A stretch of DNA of 64,000 nucleotides from Achromobacter sp. UMC46 (GTDB lineage Bacteria > Pseudomonadota > Gammaproteobacteria > Burkholderiales > Burkholderiaceae_B), in assembly GCF_014170335.1 (NCBI RefSeq), contig NZ_LZZS01000040.1, forward strand, positions 186,001 to 250,000, read 5' to 3'. Both the position numbers and the translations under genes were made by a program. The notes under the pieces were generated by a model. That model ran no database searches and was not told the DNA's origin. It worked only from the letters and a program-made list of their open reading frames with translations. Positions 55,594 through 64,000 of this stretch are shown here, in pieces. Numbering within the stretch: the stretch's first letter is position 1; each line of letters opens with the position of its first letter.

Positions 55594-56801
55594 AGGCCGA
55601 GCAGGTCAAGCTGGAATGGACCGACGGCAACAGCATCCGGTTGCTGCAGAACGGCACGGACTTTTTTCCCGCGCTATGCCAGGCTATCGATGCCGCCCAG
55701 GTCAGTGTGCATCTGGAAACCTACATCTTCATGGTGGACCGCACCGGCTCGCGCGTGCTGGAATGCCTGACGGCCGCGGCCCGGCGTGGCGTGAAGGTGC
55801 GCGTGGTGCTGGACGGGTTCGGCAGCGCCGAAAGCGTGATCGCGGTGCGTGACCGGTTGCTGGAAGCGGGCGCGCAATGCCGTATTTTCCGGCCCGAACC
55901 GCGCTGGTTCGCCCGCCTGATCCCGTCGCGCAGCCGTCTGCGACGACTGCATCGGAAAGTCACCATCGTGGACGGACGCATTGCGTTCGTCGGCGGCATC
56001 AACGTCATCGACGATTACGACGACCTGGATCCTACGGACGGCATTTCGGCGCCGCGCTTCGATTTCGCCGTGCAGGTGGAAGGGCCGCTGGTCACCGATG
56101 CGGCCTACGCGCAAGACCTGCTGTGGGTGCGCCTGAACTGGGCGCGCCTGCGTCGCCATCCGCGCGACTGGAACCGCATGCGGCTGACCAAGCCGCACCA
56201 CGCGCCGGTGGCCCCGTGCGGCACGCTGCGGGCGGCGCTGGTGTTGCGCGACAACCTGCGCTACCGGCAGACGTTCGAACGCGCCTACCTGTACGGCATC
56301 ACGCAGGCGCGCCGCGACATCCTCATCGCCAACGCGTACTTCTTTCCGGGTCGCCAGTTCCGCCGCGCGCTGGCAAAAGCAGCCGCACGCGGCGTGCGGG
56401 TGCGGCTGCTGCTGCAAGGCAAGGTCGAATACCGCATGCAGTACCACGCCACCCGGTCGCTGTACGACCAGCTGCTGCGCGACGGCATCGAGATCTACGA
56501 ATACATGCCCAGCTACCTGCACGCCAAGGTCGCGGTGATCGACAACGTGGCTACCGTGGGCTCGTCCAACCTGGACCCGTTCAGCCTGCTGCTGGCGCGC
56601 GAGGCCAATGTGGTCGTGGACGACCAGCCTTTCGCCTGGGACTTGCAGGAACGCCTGGAGACGGCCATCCGCGAAGGCGGGCGCTTCATCCGGCCGCTGG
56701 AGTACCAGCGCCGGGGATGGGTGCGGCGCTGGGTGGATGCGGCGTCTTACACGCTGCTGCGCATCGGCGTGGCGCTGACGGGCACGTCGGACAAGTATTG
56801 A
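55590..56801 (+). CDS. clsB: Cardiolipin synthase B-like phospholipase D protein
   Basis: The 403-residue protein has two phospholipase-D active sites, LHRKVTIVDG and LHAKVAVID (HxK...D), in the ClsB/YbhO arrangement, without the N-terminal membrane helices of ClsA. It makes cardiolipin from phosphatidylglycerol and a second phospholipid at the inner membrane. GTG 55590 overlaps the previous stop (GTGA), so the two are coupled. Confidence 0.92.
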   Translation: MKAEQVKLEWTDGNSIRLLQNGTDFFPALCQAIDAAQVSVHLETYIFMVDRTGSRVLECLTAAARRGVKVRVVLDGFGSAESVIAVRDRLLEAGAQCRIFRPEPRWFARLIPSRSRLRRLHRKVTIVDGRIAFVGGINVIDDYDDLDPTDGISAPRFDFAVQVEGPLVTDAAYAQDLLWVRLNWARLRRHPRDWNRMRLTKPHHAPVAPCGTLRAALVLRDNLRYRQTFERAYLYGITQARRDILIANAYFFPGRQFRRALAKAAARGVRVRLLLQGKVEYRMQYHATRSLYDQLLRDGIEIYEYMPSYLHAKVAVIDNVATVGSSNLDPFSLLLAREANVVVDDQPFAWDLQERLETAIREGGRFIRPLEYQRRGWVRRWVDAASYTLLRIGVALTGTSDKY

Positions 56802-56836
56802 AAGCGTGGATCAAGCACGAGGCTTGAGTGCGAGAC

Positions 56837-57706
56837 CTAGGCGCGGCGCTTGATCAGGCCCAGCGCCAAGGCGGTGCCGACCAGGATGATGGCGGCGCCC
56901 ACCGCGATGGACGGCGTGATGCTTTCGTCCAGGAACCAGGCGCCCCACACCACGCCGAAGATCGGCACCAGGAAGGTCACGCTGACCGCCCCGGTGGGGC
57001 CGACGTTGGCGATCAGGCGGAAGAAGACGATATAGGCGGCGCCGGTGCACACGACGGCCAGCAGAATCGTGGAGATCCAGGCGGCCGTCGATGCGGGCGC
57101 CTCGGGCCAGGCCGAGATCGCCAGGGGCAGCAGCACGAGCGAGGCCGCGATCATGCTGCCGGTGGCACTGGCCAGGGCATCCACGCCGCCGAGGAAGCGC
57201 TTGGTCCAATTGGCGGCGATGCCGTAGAAGATGGGCGCCGATACGGCGGCCAGCACGGCGGGCCCGGTGCCGCCCGCCTGAAAATTCAGCTTGTCCCACA
57301 CCAGCACGATGATGCCCAGCAGCCCGATCATCAAGCCCAGCGAACGCATCCAGGGCAGCTTGTCCTTCAGCCAGAGCCATCCCACGACCGCGCCCCACAC
57401 GGGCGTCACCGCATTGGCTACCGACAGGAATCCGGCGCCGAGCGACTGGGCCGCGTAGGCGTAAAGCAGGAAGGGCACGGCGGCGTTCAGGGTGCCGACC
57501 ACCAGCAGCGCCTTCCAGTGCCGGGCGATCACCGGCAGCTTGCCGCGCCACAGGGCGGCCGGCAGCAGGAACAGCGCGGCCAGGCCGACGCGCAGCTCGA
57601 TCAGCGCGATCGGACCGAAATCGCCGACCGCGACTCGCATGAACAGGAAGGAGCCGCCCCAGACCGCCGCAAGCAGCAGCAGGTCCAGCAGATTGCGTTG
57701 ACGCAT
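56837..57706 (-). CDS. EamA/DMT-superfamily transporter
   Basis: The 289-residue protein has ten predicted membrane helices in two EamA repeats (WGGSFLFMRVAV and, in the second half, ISAPIFYGIAANW-like helices). It belongs to the drug/metabolite transporter superfamily; the substrate is unknown. ATG 57706 (RQRNLLDLLLLAAVWGGS) fits the family. The long upstream frame runs back through the next gene and is not coding. Confidence 0.9.
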   Translation of the reverse strand: MRQRNLLDLLLLAAVWGGSFLFMRVAVGDFGPIALIELRVGLAALFLLPAALWRGKLPVIARHWKALLVVGTLNAAVPFLLYAYAAQSLGAGFLSVANAVTPVWGAVVGWLWLKDKLPWMRSLGLMIGLLGIIVLVWDKLNFQAGGTGPAVLAAVSAPIFYGIAANWTKRFLGGVDALASATGSMIAASLVLLPLAISAWPEAPASTAAWISTILLAVVCTGAAYIVFFRLIANVGPTGAVSVTFLVPIFGVVWGAWFLDESITPSIAVGAAIILVGTALALGLIKRRA

Positions 57707-57786
57707 GGTTTGTCTCGGGTTCGCCTCGGAGGCGTGTCTTGGGTGATGTCTGGGGTGATGCCAGGAGTCACCACCCGGAGCGATTT

Positions 57787-59205
57787 CTATTTCCGGGCGG
57801 TGACCAGATTCTTCATCTTGACCCGATACGCCAGCAGCGCACAGGCAAGCGACAGCACAATACACAGGACCAGGCCGGCCCGCACTCCGTTTAGTACCGT
57901 GCTGTGCGAAATGATGATGCCGACGACCGCCGTGCCCAGCGCGCTGCCGATGGCGCGCGTGGTCTGCACCAGCGCCGAGGCCACGCCCACGTCGCGGCGT
58001 TCGCTCAGCATCTGCATGAAGAGCGTCAGGTTGGGCAGCAGGAAGCCCAGCGCGCAGCCGTTGACGAAGAAGGCGGCAAGGATCCACCAGGCCGACGTGC
58101 CCGGGGAAATCAGCAGCACCATCAGCGAGCCGGCCGCCAGCAGCAGGGCGCCGAACACCATCAGGCGCTGCGGCTCGGTCTGCTTGGGGAACAGCCGGCC
58201 GTTGACGATGCTGCCGACCGAGATCGCCGCGACCAGCGGGGTCAGCAGCAGGCCGGCCTCGCTGGGCGTGTAGCCCAGCACCTGCTGCAGCAGCAGCGGG
58301 CTGTAGAAGATCAGCACGAACATCACCGCACCGACCATCATGGCGGCCAGGTTCAGCAGGCGGGAATCCAGGGCCTCCAGCACGCGCAGCGGAAAGATGG
58401 GGGACTTCACGCGGCGTTCGGTGGGGATCAGGATGGCGATGGCGGCCACGCCGACGAGCGCCAGCATGCCCCCCAGGAGCGGATGCGCATGCTCGCCGCG
58501 GGCAAAGGCCAGTTCCAGCGCCGCCAGCGGCGCGCCCACGGCCAGCACCAGCAGGATGGCGCCTACCCAGTCGATCTTGCGGCTGCCGTCGTGGATGGGG
58601 CGGATGCGCGGGAAATAGCGCGCCAGCAGGAAGAAAGCGCCGGCCGCCGCGATGGGCGAGATGAAGAACGCCGCGCGCCAGCCCAGCGCCTGCGTGGCCG
58701 CGCCGCCCAGGACCGGCCCGATGCCGCTGGCCATGGCGAAGGCGGCGGACACCAGCGCCATCCATCGCACGCGCTGCTTGGCGTCGGGGAACAGGTCGGC
58801 GGGCGCCGCGAAGGCAGTGGCGATCATCATGCCGCCGCCTACCCCCTGCAGCGTCCGGAACACGATCAACTGGGTCATGGACTGCGCCAGGCCACAGGCG
58901 ATAGACCCCAGCGCGATGATCAGGACCGAGACCAGCATCAAGGGCTTGCGGCCGAACATGTCCCCCAGGCGGCCGAAGATCAGGATGGAGGCCGCCGTGG
59001 CCAGCAGGTAGCCGGTGCCGACCCAGGCATAGAGGGCCATGCCGTCCAGCGCTTCGGCCACGCGGGGCAGCGTGGTGCTGATGATGGTGGAATCCAGGGC
59101 AGCCAGCACCACGGTCGCCGACACGCCCGCCATGGCCATCAAGAGGTCCCGTCGGGAGTGGGCGGGGTCGGTGGCTGGCGGGGTCGGTGATGGCGGCGGC
59201 GTCAT
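57787..59205 (-). CDS. DHA2-family (EmrB/QacA-type) MFS exporter
   Basis: The 472-residue protein has about 14 helices and the DHA2 hallmarks LDSTIISTTLPRVAEAL and GRLGDMFGRKPL, with GPVLGG in helix 5. This points to drug efflux, driven by protons. It begins with a Pro/Thr-rich cytosolic segment. It is transcribed in the same direction as the EamA gene (80-base gap). No adjacent repressor is seen. Confidence 0.92.
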   Translation of the reverse strand: MTPPPSPTPPATDPAHSRRDLLMAMAGVSATVVLAALDSTIISTTLPRVAEALDGMALYAWVGTGYLLATAASILIFGRLGDMFGRKPLMLVSVLIIALGSIACGLAQSMTQLIVFRTLQGVGGGMMIATAFAAPADLFPDAKQRVRWMALVSAAFAMASGIGPVLGGAATQALGWRAAFFISPIAAAGAFFLLARYFPRIRPIHDGSRKIDWVGAILLVLAVGAPLAALELAFARGEHAHPLLGGMLALVGVAAIAILIPTERRVKSPIFPLRVLEALDSRLLNLAAMMVGAVMFVLIFYSPLLLQQVLGYTPSEAGLLLTPLVAAISVGSIVNGRLFPKQTEPQRLMVFGALLLAAGSLMVLLISPGTSAWWILAAFFVNGCALGFLLPNLTLFMQMLSERRDVGVASALVQTTRAIGSALGTAVVGIIISHSTVLNGVRAGLVLCIVLSLACALLAYRVKMKNLVTARK

Positions 59206-59238
59206 GCCGCCTAGGATATCACCGGCCCACTAGGGTTT

Positions 59239-59808
59239 TCACTTGTAGAGCGAGTGGTAACCCAGGAACACCACGACGACCAGCAGCACCAGCGCCCAGG
59301 ACCAGCGCGAATTGGACAATCCACGGGGTTCGGGCTCGGGGGGAGGGGGCGGCGGCGCCAGGCGGGGCTGCACGGCCATGTGGTCGATAAAGGCGGCGAA
59401 GAATTTCTGGATGATCTTGTCGCCTGCTTTCAGCAGCAGGCCTTCGCCGCATTCGGCCAGTTTGCCGCCCGCCATGCCGGCCACGGTATAGGCCACGCGG
59501 GTGCCCTGGTCCTTGGTGCTGAGGTTGACCTGGGCGGTGCCGATGGCCAGGCAGGCCGCGCGGCCCTTGCCTTCGAACACCAGGGTGCAGCTGTCGGGGG
59601 CGTTGACATCGGAGAGGAGGATTTCGCCTTCGTAGTCGGTGTCGATTCCGGCGATGTTGGCCCGCAAGGTGACGGCGTACTCGGTGGGGCTGCGCATCGC
59701 GACTTCCACGCAGCCCGGTATGCATTTCTGCAACACTCTCGGGTCGGTCAACGCATCCCAGGTCTGGTGTTGCGTCGAAGGAATCCATTGGGCATCGGCA
59801 ATGCGCAT
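59239..59808 (-). CDS. SRPBCC/CoxG-family protein with C-terminal membrane anchor
   Basis: The 189-residue protein has a CoxG-like START fold (about 1-145; CIPGCVEV and KAGDKIIQKFFAAF are landmarks). A Pro/Glu linker and a single C-terminal membrane helix (WALVLLVVVVFLGYHSLY) follow. CoxG proteins anchor carbon-monoxide dehydrogenase-like molybdo-flavoenzymes to the membrane; no such enzyme is encoded here. AAGGAG precedes ATG 59808; a longer frame to 59850 is unlikely. Confidence 0.85.
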   Translation of the reverse strand: MRIADAQWIPSTQHQTWDALTDPRVLQKCIPGCVEVAMRSPTEYAVTLRANIAGIDTDYEGEILLSDVNAPDSCTLVFEGKGRAACLAIGTAQVNLSTKDQGTRVAYTVAGMAGGKLAECGEGLLLKAGDKIIQKFFAAFIDHMAVQPRLAPPPPPPEPEPRGLSNSRWSWALVLLVVVVFLGYHSLYK

Positions 59809-59895
59809 GGCAGTCTCCTTAGAAGAGTTATATGCACATTCTCGTCCCAAACCGCGGGTTTGGCTACCGGGGCCAGGAGGGCCCGGCCCTGCGGC

Positions 59896-61467
59896 TCACC
59901 GGCTCGCTGTCAGCACCGAAATCCAGTGTTGCGTCGACAGGTCGTGCGCCGTGCTACGGGCTTGCCCGTGCAACTCCTGCAAAATGCCGCTGGCCATCTT
60001 CTTGCCGGCTTCGACGCCCCACTGGTCAAAGGGATTGATGCCCCAGATCAGCGCTTGAACGAAGATCTTGTGCTCATAGAGCGCCAATAGCGCGCCCAGT
60101 GCGTAAGGGGTCAATCGGGGCAGCACGATCAGCGTCGACGGCCTGCCGCCTTGATGTCTGCGGTGACGGGACAGCCATTCGGCCATGTCCGGGGCCATGC
60201 CTTGGGCCAGCATGCCGGTGCGGTCCGCGTCAGCCGAGGTGCCCTGCAATAGCGTCTGGCGTTGCGCGAGGCAATTGGCCAGCAGCATGGCATGCTCCTC
60301 CGTCCACTGATGATCCGCTTCACGGCACATGATGAAATCGACTGCCGCGCCGTCCGTGCCTTGATGCAGCCATTGGAAGAACGTGTGCTGGCCGTCGGTC
60401 CCCGGCATGCCCCAGACGGAGGGGCCGGTGGAAACGCCCACGGGATTGCCCGCCATGTCCACGGACTTTCCCAGCGACTCCATGTCCAGCTGTTGCAGGT
60501 AAGGGGCCAGGAATTGCAGCCGAGCGTCATAGGCCGCGATGCTAAGCGAGCCATAGCCCAGCACGCTGCGATTGGCTACACCAGCCAACGCGAGCTGAGC
60601 CGGGGCGTTTTCGTCGATGGGGGCCTGGGCGAAATGGGCGTCCATCGCGGCGGCGCCTTCGCGGATGCCTTCGATGACGTCGATGCCGACCGCCATCGCG
60701 ACTGGCAGGCCGACCGCCGACCACAATGAATAGCGGCCACCGACCCAATCCCAGAATTCAAAGACCTGAGCGGCGGGAACCCCCAATGCACGCGCGGCCT
60801 CCGGGCGGGCGGTAATGGCGACGACTTGATCGTAGGGCCGTTCAATGCCAGCCTGCGTCAGCCAGTCGACGGCGCGTCGCAGATTGGCGAGAGTCTCTGT
60901 GGTGGTGAAGGATTTGGATGTCACCACGATCAGGGCGTCTTTGGGGTCCAACCCCAGGATCGCGTCTTCCAGCGCGTGCCCATCGATGTTTGCGACGAAC
61001 TTCAACGTCCGGCGTGCGCCGCTGCCGCTGCATGCGTCGGTCGCCAACCGGACGCCCCAGTCGCTGCCGCCAATCCCGATGTGAATCACCGCCTTCCATT
61101 GGCCTTGAGCGTCCGCCCGTTGCACGAATTCGCGCACGCGCCGGTGCTCGCGCGCGACGGCGTCGATGGGTTCGGCGGCGCGCAGCATCGTGTGCCAGGC
61201 GGCGCGGTCTTCCGTCTTGTTGACGTGCTCGCCGGCCAGCAGCGCCTTGCGAGCCTGCTCGAAACCGCGCGCAGCGAGGAGCGCAGCGGCGGCCTCGCGG
61301 GTCGCGGGGGAGGTGACGTGAGCGCTCAGGTCGATGGTAAGGCCGGCGGCTTCCACCAGACGGAGCTCATCGGTACAGAAAGAGGCATTCTGGACGGCGA
61401 ACCGAAACGCCTGCCATTCTGGCAATTGCGGCAGGGTCACGTGGTCAGCGGGGTCTAAAGGCAGCAT
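59896..61467 (-). CDS. pgi: Glucose-6-phosphate isomerase
   Basis: Pgi interconverts glucose-6-phosphate and fructose-6-phosphate. The 523-residue protein has GIGGSDWGVRLATDA, the ENxxN-free segment QQLDMESLGKSVD, and the second PGI signature WGINPFDQWGVEAGKK near the end. Length is on the short side but within the range of the family. It is divergent from the WecA-like gene, with a 246-base gap. Confidence 0.96.
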   Translation of the reverse strand: MLPLDPADHVTLPQLPEWQAFRFAVQNASFCTDELRLVEAAGLTIDLSAHVTSPATREAAAALLAARGFEQARKALLAGEHVNKTEDRAAWHTMLRAAEPIDAVAREHRRVREFVQRADAQGQWKAVIHIGIGGSDWGVRLATDACSGSGARRTLKFVANIDGHALEDAILGLDPKDALIVVTSKSFTTTETLANLRRAVDWLTQAGIERPYDQVVAITARPEAARALGVPAAQVFEFWDWVGGRYSLWSAVGLPVAMAVGIDVIEGIREGAAAMDAHFAQAPIDENAPAQLALAGVANRSVLGYGSLSIAAYDARLQFLAPYLQQLDMESLGKSVDMAGNPVGVSTGPSVWGMPGTDGQHTFFQWLHQGTDGAAVDFIMCREADHQWTEEHAMLLANCLAQRQTLLQGTSADADRTGMLAQGMAPDMAEWLSRHRRHQGGRPSTLIVLPRLTPYALGALLALYEHKIFVQALIWGINPFDQWGVEAGKKMASGILQELHGQARSTAHDLSTQHWISVLTASR

Positions 61468-61713
61468 ATTTTTGTGAATACGTCTTAATACTGAAGAAGG
61501 GCGTCCAGCTGTTCCCCACCGGCCAGGAGGCGACGGTGTTTCAGTCGTTCTGCAAAACCGCGAGTTTAGCCGGTCGTTCGAGCTTGATGGAGGCCCCTTT
61601 TATTTTGCAAGCCGCGTTTCCACTCTTTTGCAAAACTATCCATGTTGTTTTCATGTCTTGTCTGTGTCTGACGCTACAATCCCGCCAATTCCCCCTCCGG
61701 CGCACGCTTTCCC

Positions 61714-62817
61714 ATGTTGTACGTTCTTGTAGCGTTTCTGGTTTCGCTTATCTCCACCTTGCTGATCGTTCGCTACCGCTCTTGGCATGATGGCCTAACG
61801 GCTGATCACGATTTGGATGGCGTGCAGAAGTACCATTCGGCCCCCGTTCCCCGTATCGGAGGGCTTTCGCTATTGATCGCCACCGGGGTCACATGTGCAC
61901 TGGTCGCGGTGCGTGAACCCGATGTCCTTCCGAATATGGTTTTATTGCTGGCGGCGTCGATGCCGGCGTTTCTGGGGGGCTTTGCCGAGGATCTGACCAA
62001 GCAGGTCCGGGTCTTGGTGCGGCTTGGATTGGCCATGTTGTCGGGAGGCATAGCGTTTTATTTTCTTGATGCGGCAGTAACGCGTGTCGACATTATCGGA
62101 ATCGATTGGTTGTTGCAGTTCGGCATTGTTTCCCTGATTTTCACTTCAGTGGCTATTGGTGGTGCCGCCAATGCCATCAATATCATCGATGGATATAACG
62201 GCTTGGCTGCCGTGGTGTCCGCAATGATATTGGCGGGATTCGCCTACGTTTCGTTTTATCTGGGCGACCGATTTTTATTGATTGTGGCCCTAAGTACGCT
62301 AGGCGGGGTTATCGGTTTTCTGGTGTGGAACTACCCCCATGGGCACATATTCCTGGGAGATGGCGGCGCCTATTTCCTGGGGTTCATTATTGGCGAACTG
62401 TCAGTGCTGATGCTGGCGCGGCACCCGGAAGTATCCGCCTGGTTTCCGCTGCTTCTGTGCATTTACCCCGTCTTCGAGACCTTGTTTTCGATATATCGGA
62501 AAAAATGGCTGCGGGGCCGTTCCCCCGGAGCGCCGGACGGGGTGCACTTGCACATGCTTATCTATAAGCGCCTGGTGCGTTGGGCGATCGGGTCGCGGGA
62601 AATGCGCCACCAGACGCAGCGTAATTCCATGACGTCTCCTTATTTGTGGCTCCTGTCGTCGCTGGCGGTTATTCCCGCCGTGCTGTTCTGGCAGCAGCCC
62701 TATCTGCTGATGTTCTTCACGGCGGTTTTCTCCACCACTTATGTCGTGCTTTACCGCCGCCTGGTACTGTTCCGCATGCCGAAATGGATGATCGTAAAGA
62801 AGAAGAAGCGGCATTGA
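61714..62817 (+). CDS. WecA-like undecaprenyl-phosphate glycosyltransferase (GT4)
   Basis: The 367-residue membrane protein has ten or more helices and the MraY/WecA motifs: NIIDGYNGLAA (catalytic Asp/Asn region), HIFLGDGGAYFLGF, and the HxH-type loop VHLHMLIY. It should transfer a sugar-1-phosphate to undecaprenyl phosphate at the start of O-antigen or other surface-glycan synthesis. Base composition is more AT-rich than the preceding genes, as is common for such loci. A TACAAT -10 element lies 41 bases before the ATG. Confidence 0.9.
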   Translation: MLYVLVAFLVSLISTLLIVRYRSWHDGLTADHDLDGVQKYHSAPVPRIGGLSLLIATGVTCALVAVREPDVLPNMVLLLAASMPAFLGGFAEDLTKQVRVLVRLGLAMLSGGIAFYFLDAAVTRVDIIGIDWLLQFGIVSLIFTSVAIGGAANAINIIDGYNGLAAVVSAMILAGFAYVSFYLGDRFLLIVALSTLGGVIGFLVWNYPHGHIFLGDGGAYFLGFIIGELSVLMLARHPEVSAWFPLLLCIYPVFETLFSIYRKKWLRGRSPGAPDGVHLHMLIYKRLVRWAIGSREMRHQTQRNSMTSPYLWLLSSLAVIPAVLFWQQPYLLMFFTAVFSTTYVVLYRRLVLFRMPKWMIVKKKKRH

Positions 62818-62978
62818 TCCGACACTCGCGGCAATCCGCCATCCTTGAAATTTGAAGGCATTGGCTGGCCGCCCGGGCGCATCGCTGTGAAAGGCAATGT
62901 TGTTGTACAGTGCGGGCTGCGTTGAACGGCGCTTGCCACCATCGGGTCGAGGGCGGCGCCAAGCACGAATCCCTACTC

Positions 62979-64000
62979 ATGCCCACACGAATTCTCATTG
63001 TTCGCACGTCCTCTCTGGGCGACCTCGTTCACATGCTGCCGGCAATCACCGATATTGCCCGGCATGTGCCTGACGCACAGATCGATTGGGTTGTCGAAGA
63101 GGCATTCGCTGAGATTCCGTCCTGGCACCCCGCAGTCAGCGAAGTCATCAAAGTCGCGCATCGCCGGTGGCGCAAGTCCTGGTGGTCCTCGCAGGTGCGT
63201 GCCGAACGCAGGGCATTGAAAGAGCGTTTGCGCTCCACCCAATACGACATCGTCCTGGACATGCAGGCGCTGCTGAAATCCGCGTGGCTGGTGCGCCAGG
63301 CGCGCGGCGTGCGGCACGGATTGGATTGGCGTTCGGCGCGCGAGCCGCTGGCGTCGCTGTTCTACAACGTGCGCCATCGCGTGGAATTCTGGCAGCCCGC
63401 GGTGATCCGCCAGCGCAAGCTGGCGGGGTTGACCTTTGGCTACCAGCACGCCGGCTTGCCGGATTTCGGTTTGCAGAACTTCGTGCGCCAGGCGGGGCAA
63501 CCCGCAACCCCTATGCATGAGGTCGGCAGCGACGGGCTGAACGCCACCGAGCTGCCGCGTTTGCATCACCTGGACACCGATCGCGGGTACGCCGTGATCA
63601 TGCCGTCGGCCAGTCGCGACGACAAACTCTGGCCAGAAGAGGATTGGCGCGCCGTGTTTCGCCGCTTGCGCGAGGCCGGCTGCACCTTGAAATTGCTGGC
63701 GGGAAATGACCAGGAAGCCGAGCGTGCCCGGATGCTTGTTGCCGGCATGGACGGCGCCGAGGTGATGCCTCGCATGGAGCTGTCCGCGGTGGCAAGCCTG
63801 CTGGCCGGTTCGCGCCTGATGGTGGGGCTCGATAGCGGCCTGACCCACTTGTCCGCCGCGCTGGGCCGCCCCACCATCGGCATCTACCGTGCTTCCACGC
63901 CGGTGCGCACGCCGCTGGTCGGTTCGAACTACACCGCCAGCCTGGGCGACCGCGGCGCATCGCCGTCGCGCGAGGCCGTGATGGCGGCGGTGGAGCAGGC
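62979..64000 (+). CDS. waaC: LPS heptosyltransferase I, partial (cut by right edge)
   Basis: WaaC adds the first heptose to the inner LPS core. The open frame from ATG 62979 runs off the window after 340 codons. It starts PTRILIVRTSSLGDLVHMLP, the family N-terminus, and has the nucleotide-sugar region DSGLTHLSAALGRPTIGIY near its end. Only the last few residues are missing compared with typical 340-360-residue enzymes. It follows the WecA-like gene by 161 bases. Confidence 0.92.
   Translation, partial: MPTRILIVRTSSLGDLVHMLPAITDIARHVPDAQIDWVVEEAFAEIPSWHPAVSEVIKVAHRRWRKSWWSSQVRAERRALKERLRSTQYDIVLDMQALLKSAWLVRQARGVRHGLDWRSAREPLASLFYNVRHRVEFWQPAVIRQRKLAGLTFGYQHAGLPDFGLQNFVRQAGQPATPMHEVGSDGLNATELPRLHHLDTDRGYAVIMPSASRDDKLWPEEDWRAVFRRLREAGCTLKLLAGNDQEAERARMLVAGMDGAEVMPRMELSAVASLLAGSRLMVGLDSGLTHLSAALGRPTIGIYRASTPVRTPLVGSNYTASLGDRGASPSREAVMAAVEQ

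Noticed and set aside
57710..57780. Short GGGTGATG repeats between the two exporter genes
   Set aside because: Only a few degenerate copies of 8-10 bases; no symmetry or geometry that suggests a binding site.

Overview
The window reads as chromosomal DNA from a GC-rich betaproteobacterium of the Alcaligenaceae, most likely Achromobacter or a close Bordetella relative. This rests on gene content and order (a Bug-family binding protein, DUF4148 proteins, ssb-MFS-uvrA, fmdB-DUF502-aspS, lysA-lptM-cyaY, aroK-aroB-dgt beside mrcA) and not on any database search. I see no rRNA, tRNA, IS element, integrase or CRISPR array. Coding density is high, and intergenic gaps rarely reach 300 bases.

Layout. 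1-11475: the right half of a type VI secretion (T6SS) locus: truncated clpV/tssH, an FHA protein and a TssQ-like lipoprotein on the minus strand, then tssJ-tssK-tssL(OmpA)-tssM-tagF and a membrane pseudokinase with a PEGA tail. 11530-18841: housekeeping genes (lysA, lptM, cyaY, mrcA, aroK, aroB, dgt). 18859-22107: an M20 hydrolase and Bug protein divergent from a LysR gene. 22128-27897: GST, uvrA, MFS exporter, ssb. 27982-31699: trpBA divergent from a TrpI-like LysR gene, then a methyltransferase. 31935-35186: two nearly identical DUF4148 secreted proteins and two separate TetR genes, each TetR with its own repeated operator. 35327-38502: malate synthase G and a GlcC-like regulator with paired operators. 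38537-45291: saccharopine-dehydrogenase-like protein, a third DUF4148 protein, DUF1090, ubiA, an aminotransferase, fRMsr and dapA. 45426-49949: a four-gene lipid-type operon with a fatty-acid hydroxylase, a desaturase, a KASIII fused to a haem-oxygenase-like di-iron domain, and an unknown partner. 50131-61467: Na+/H+ antiporter, FmdB, DUF502, aspS, EEP nuclease, clsB, two exporters, a CoxG-like protein and pgi. 61714-64000: the start of a more AT-rich surface-polysaccharide/LPS region (WecA-like transferase, truncated waaC).

The best candidate for an undescribed system is the operon at 45426-49949. Its central protein joins a complete-looking FabH-type condensing enzyme (Cys129, His296, Asn331) to a TenA/haem-oxygenase-like domain rich in possible di-iron ligands. 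With two histidine-box membrane oxygenases beside it, the set looks like a pathway for an unusual fatty product.

Secondary themes are regulatory. Four copies of a 16-bp operator sit before both DUF4148 genes and a tetR gene. A second TetR has two GTGCGAA-type operators. The FHA protein and the kinase of the T6SS locus both lack key residues. A lysine-codon-bearing leader ORF lies on mutually exclusive hairpins upstream of dapA. A palindromic 3'-end element occurs twice in the same orientation relative to the gene it follows.
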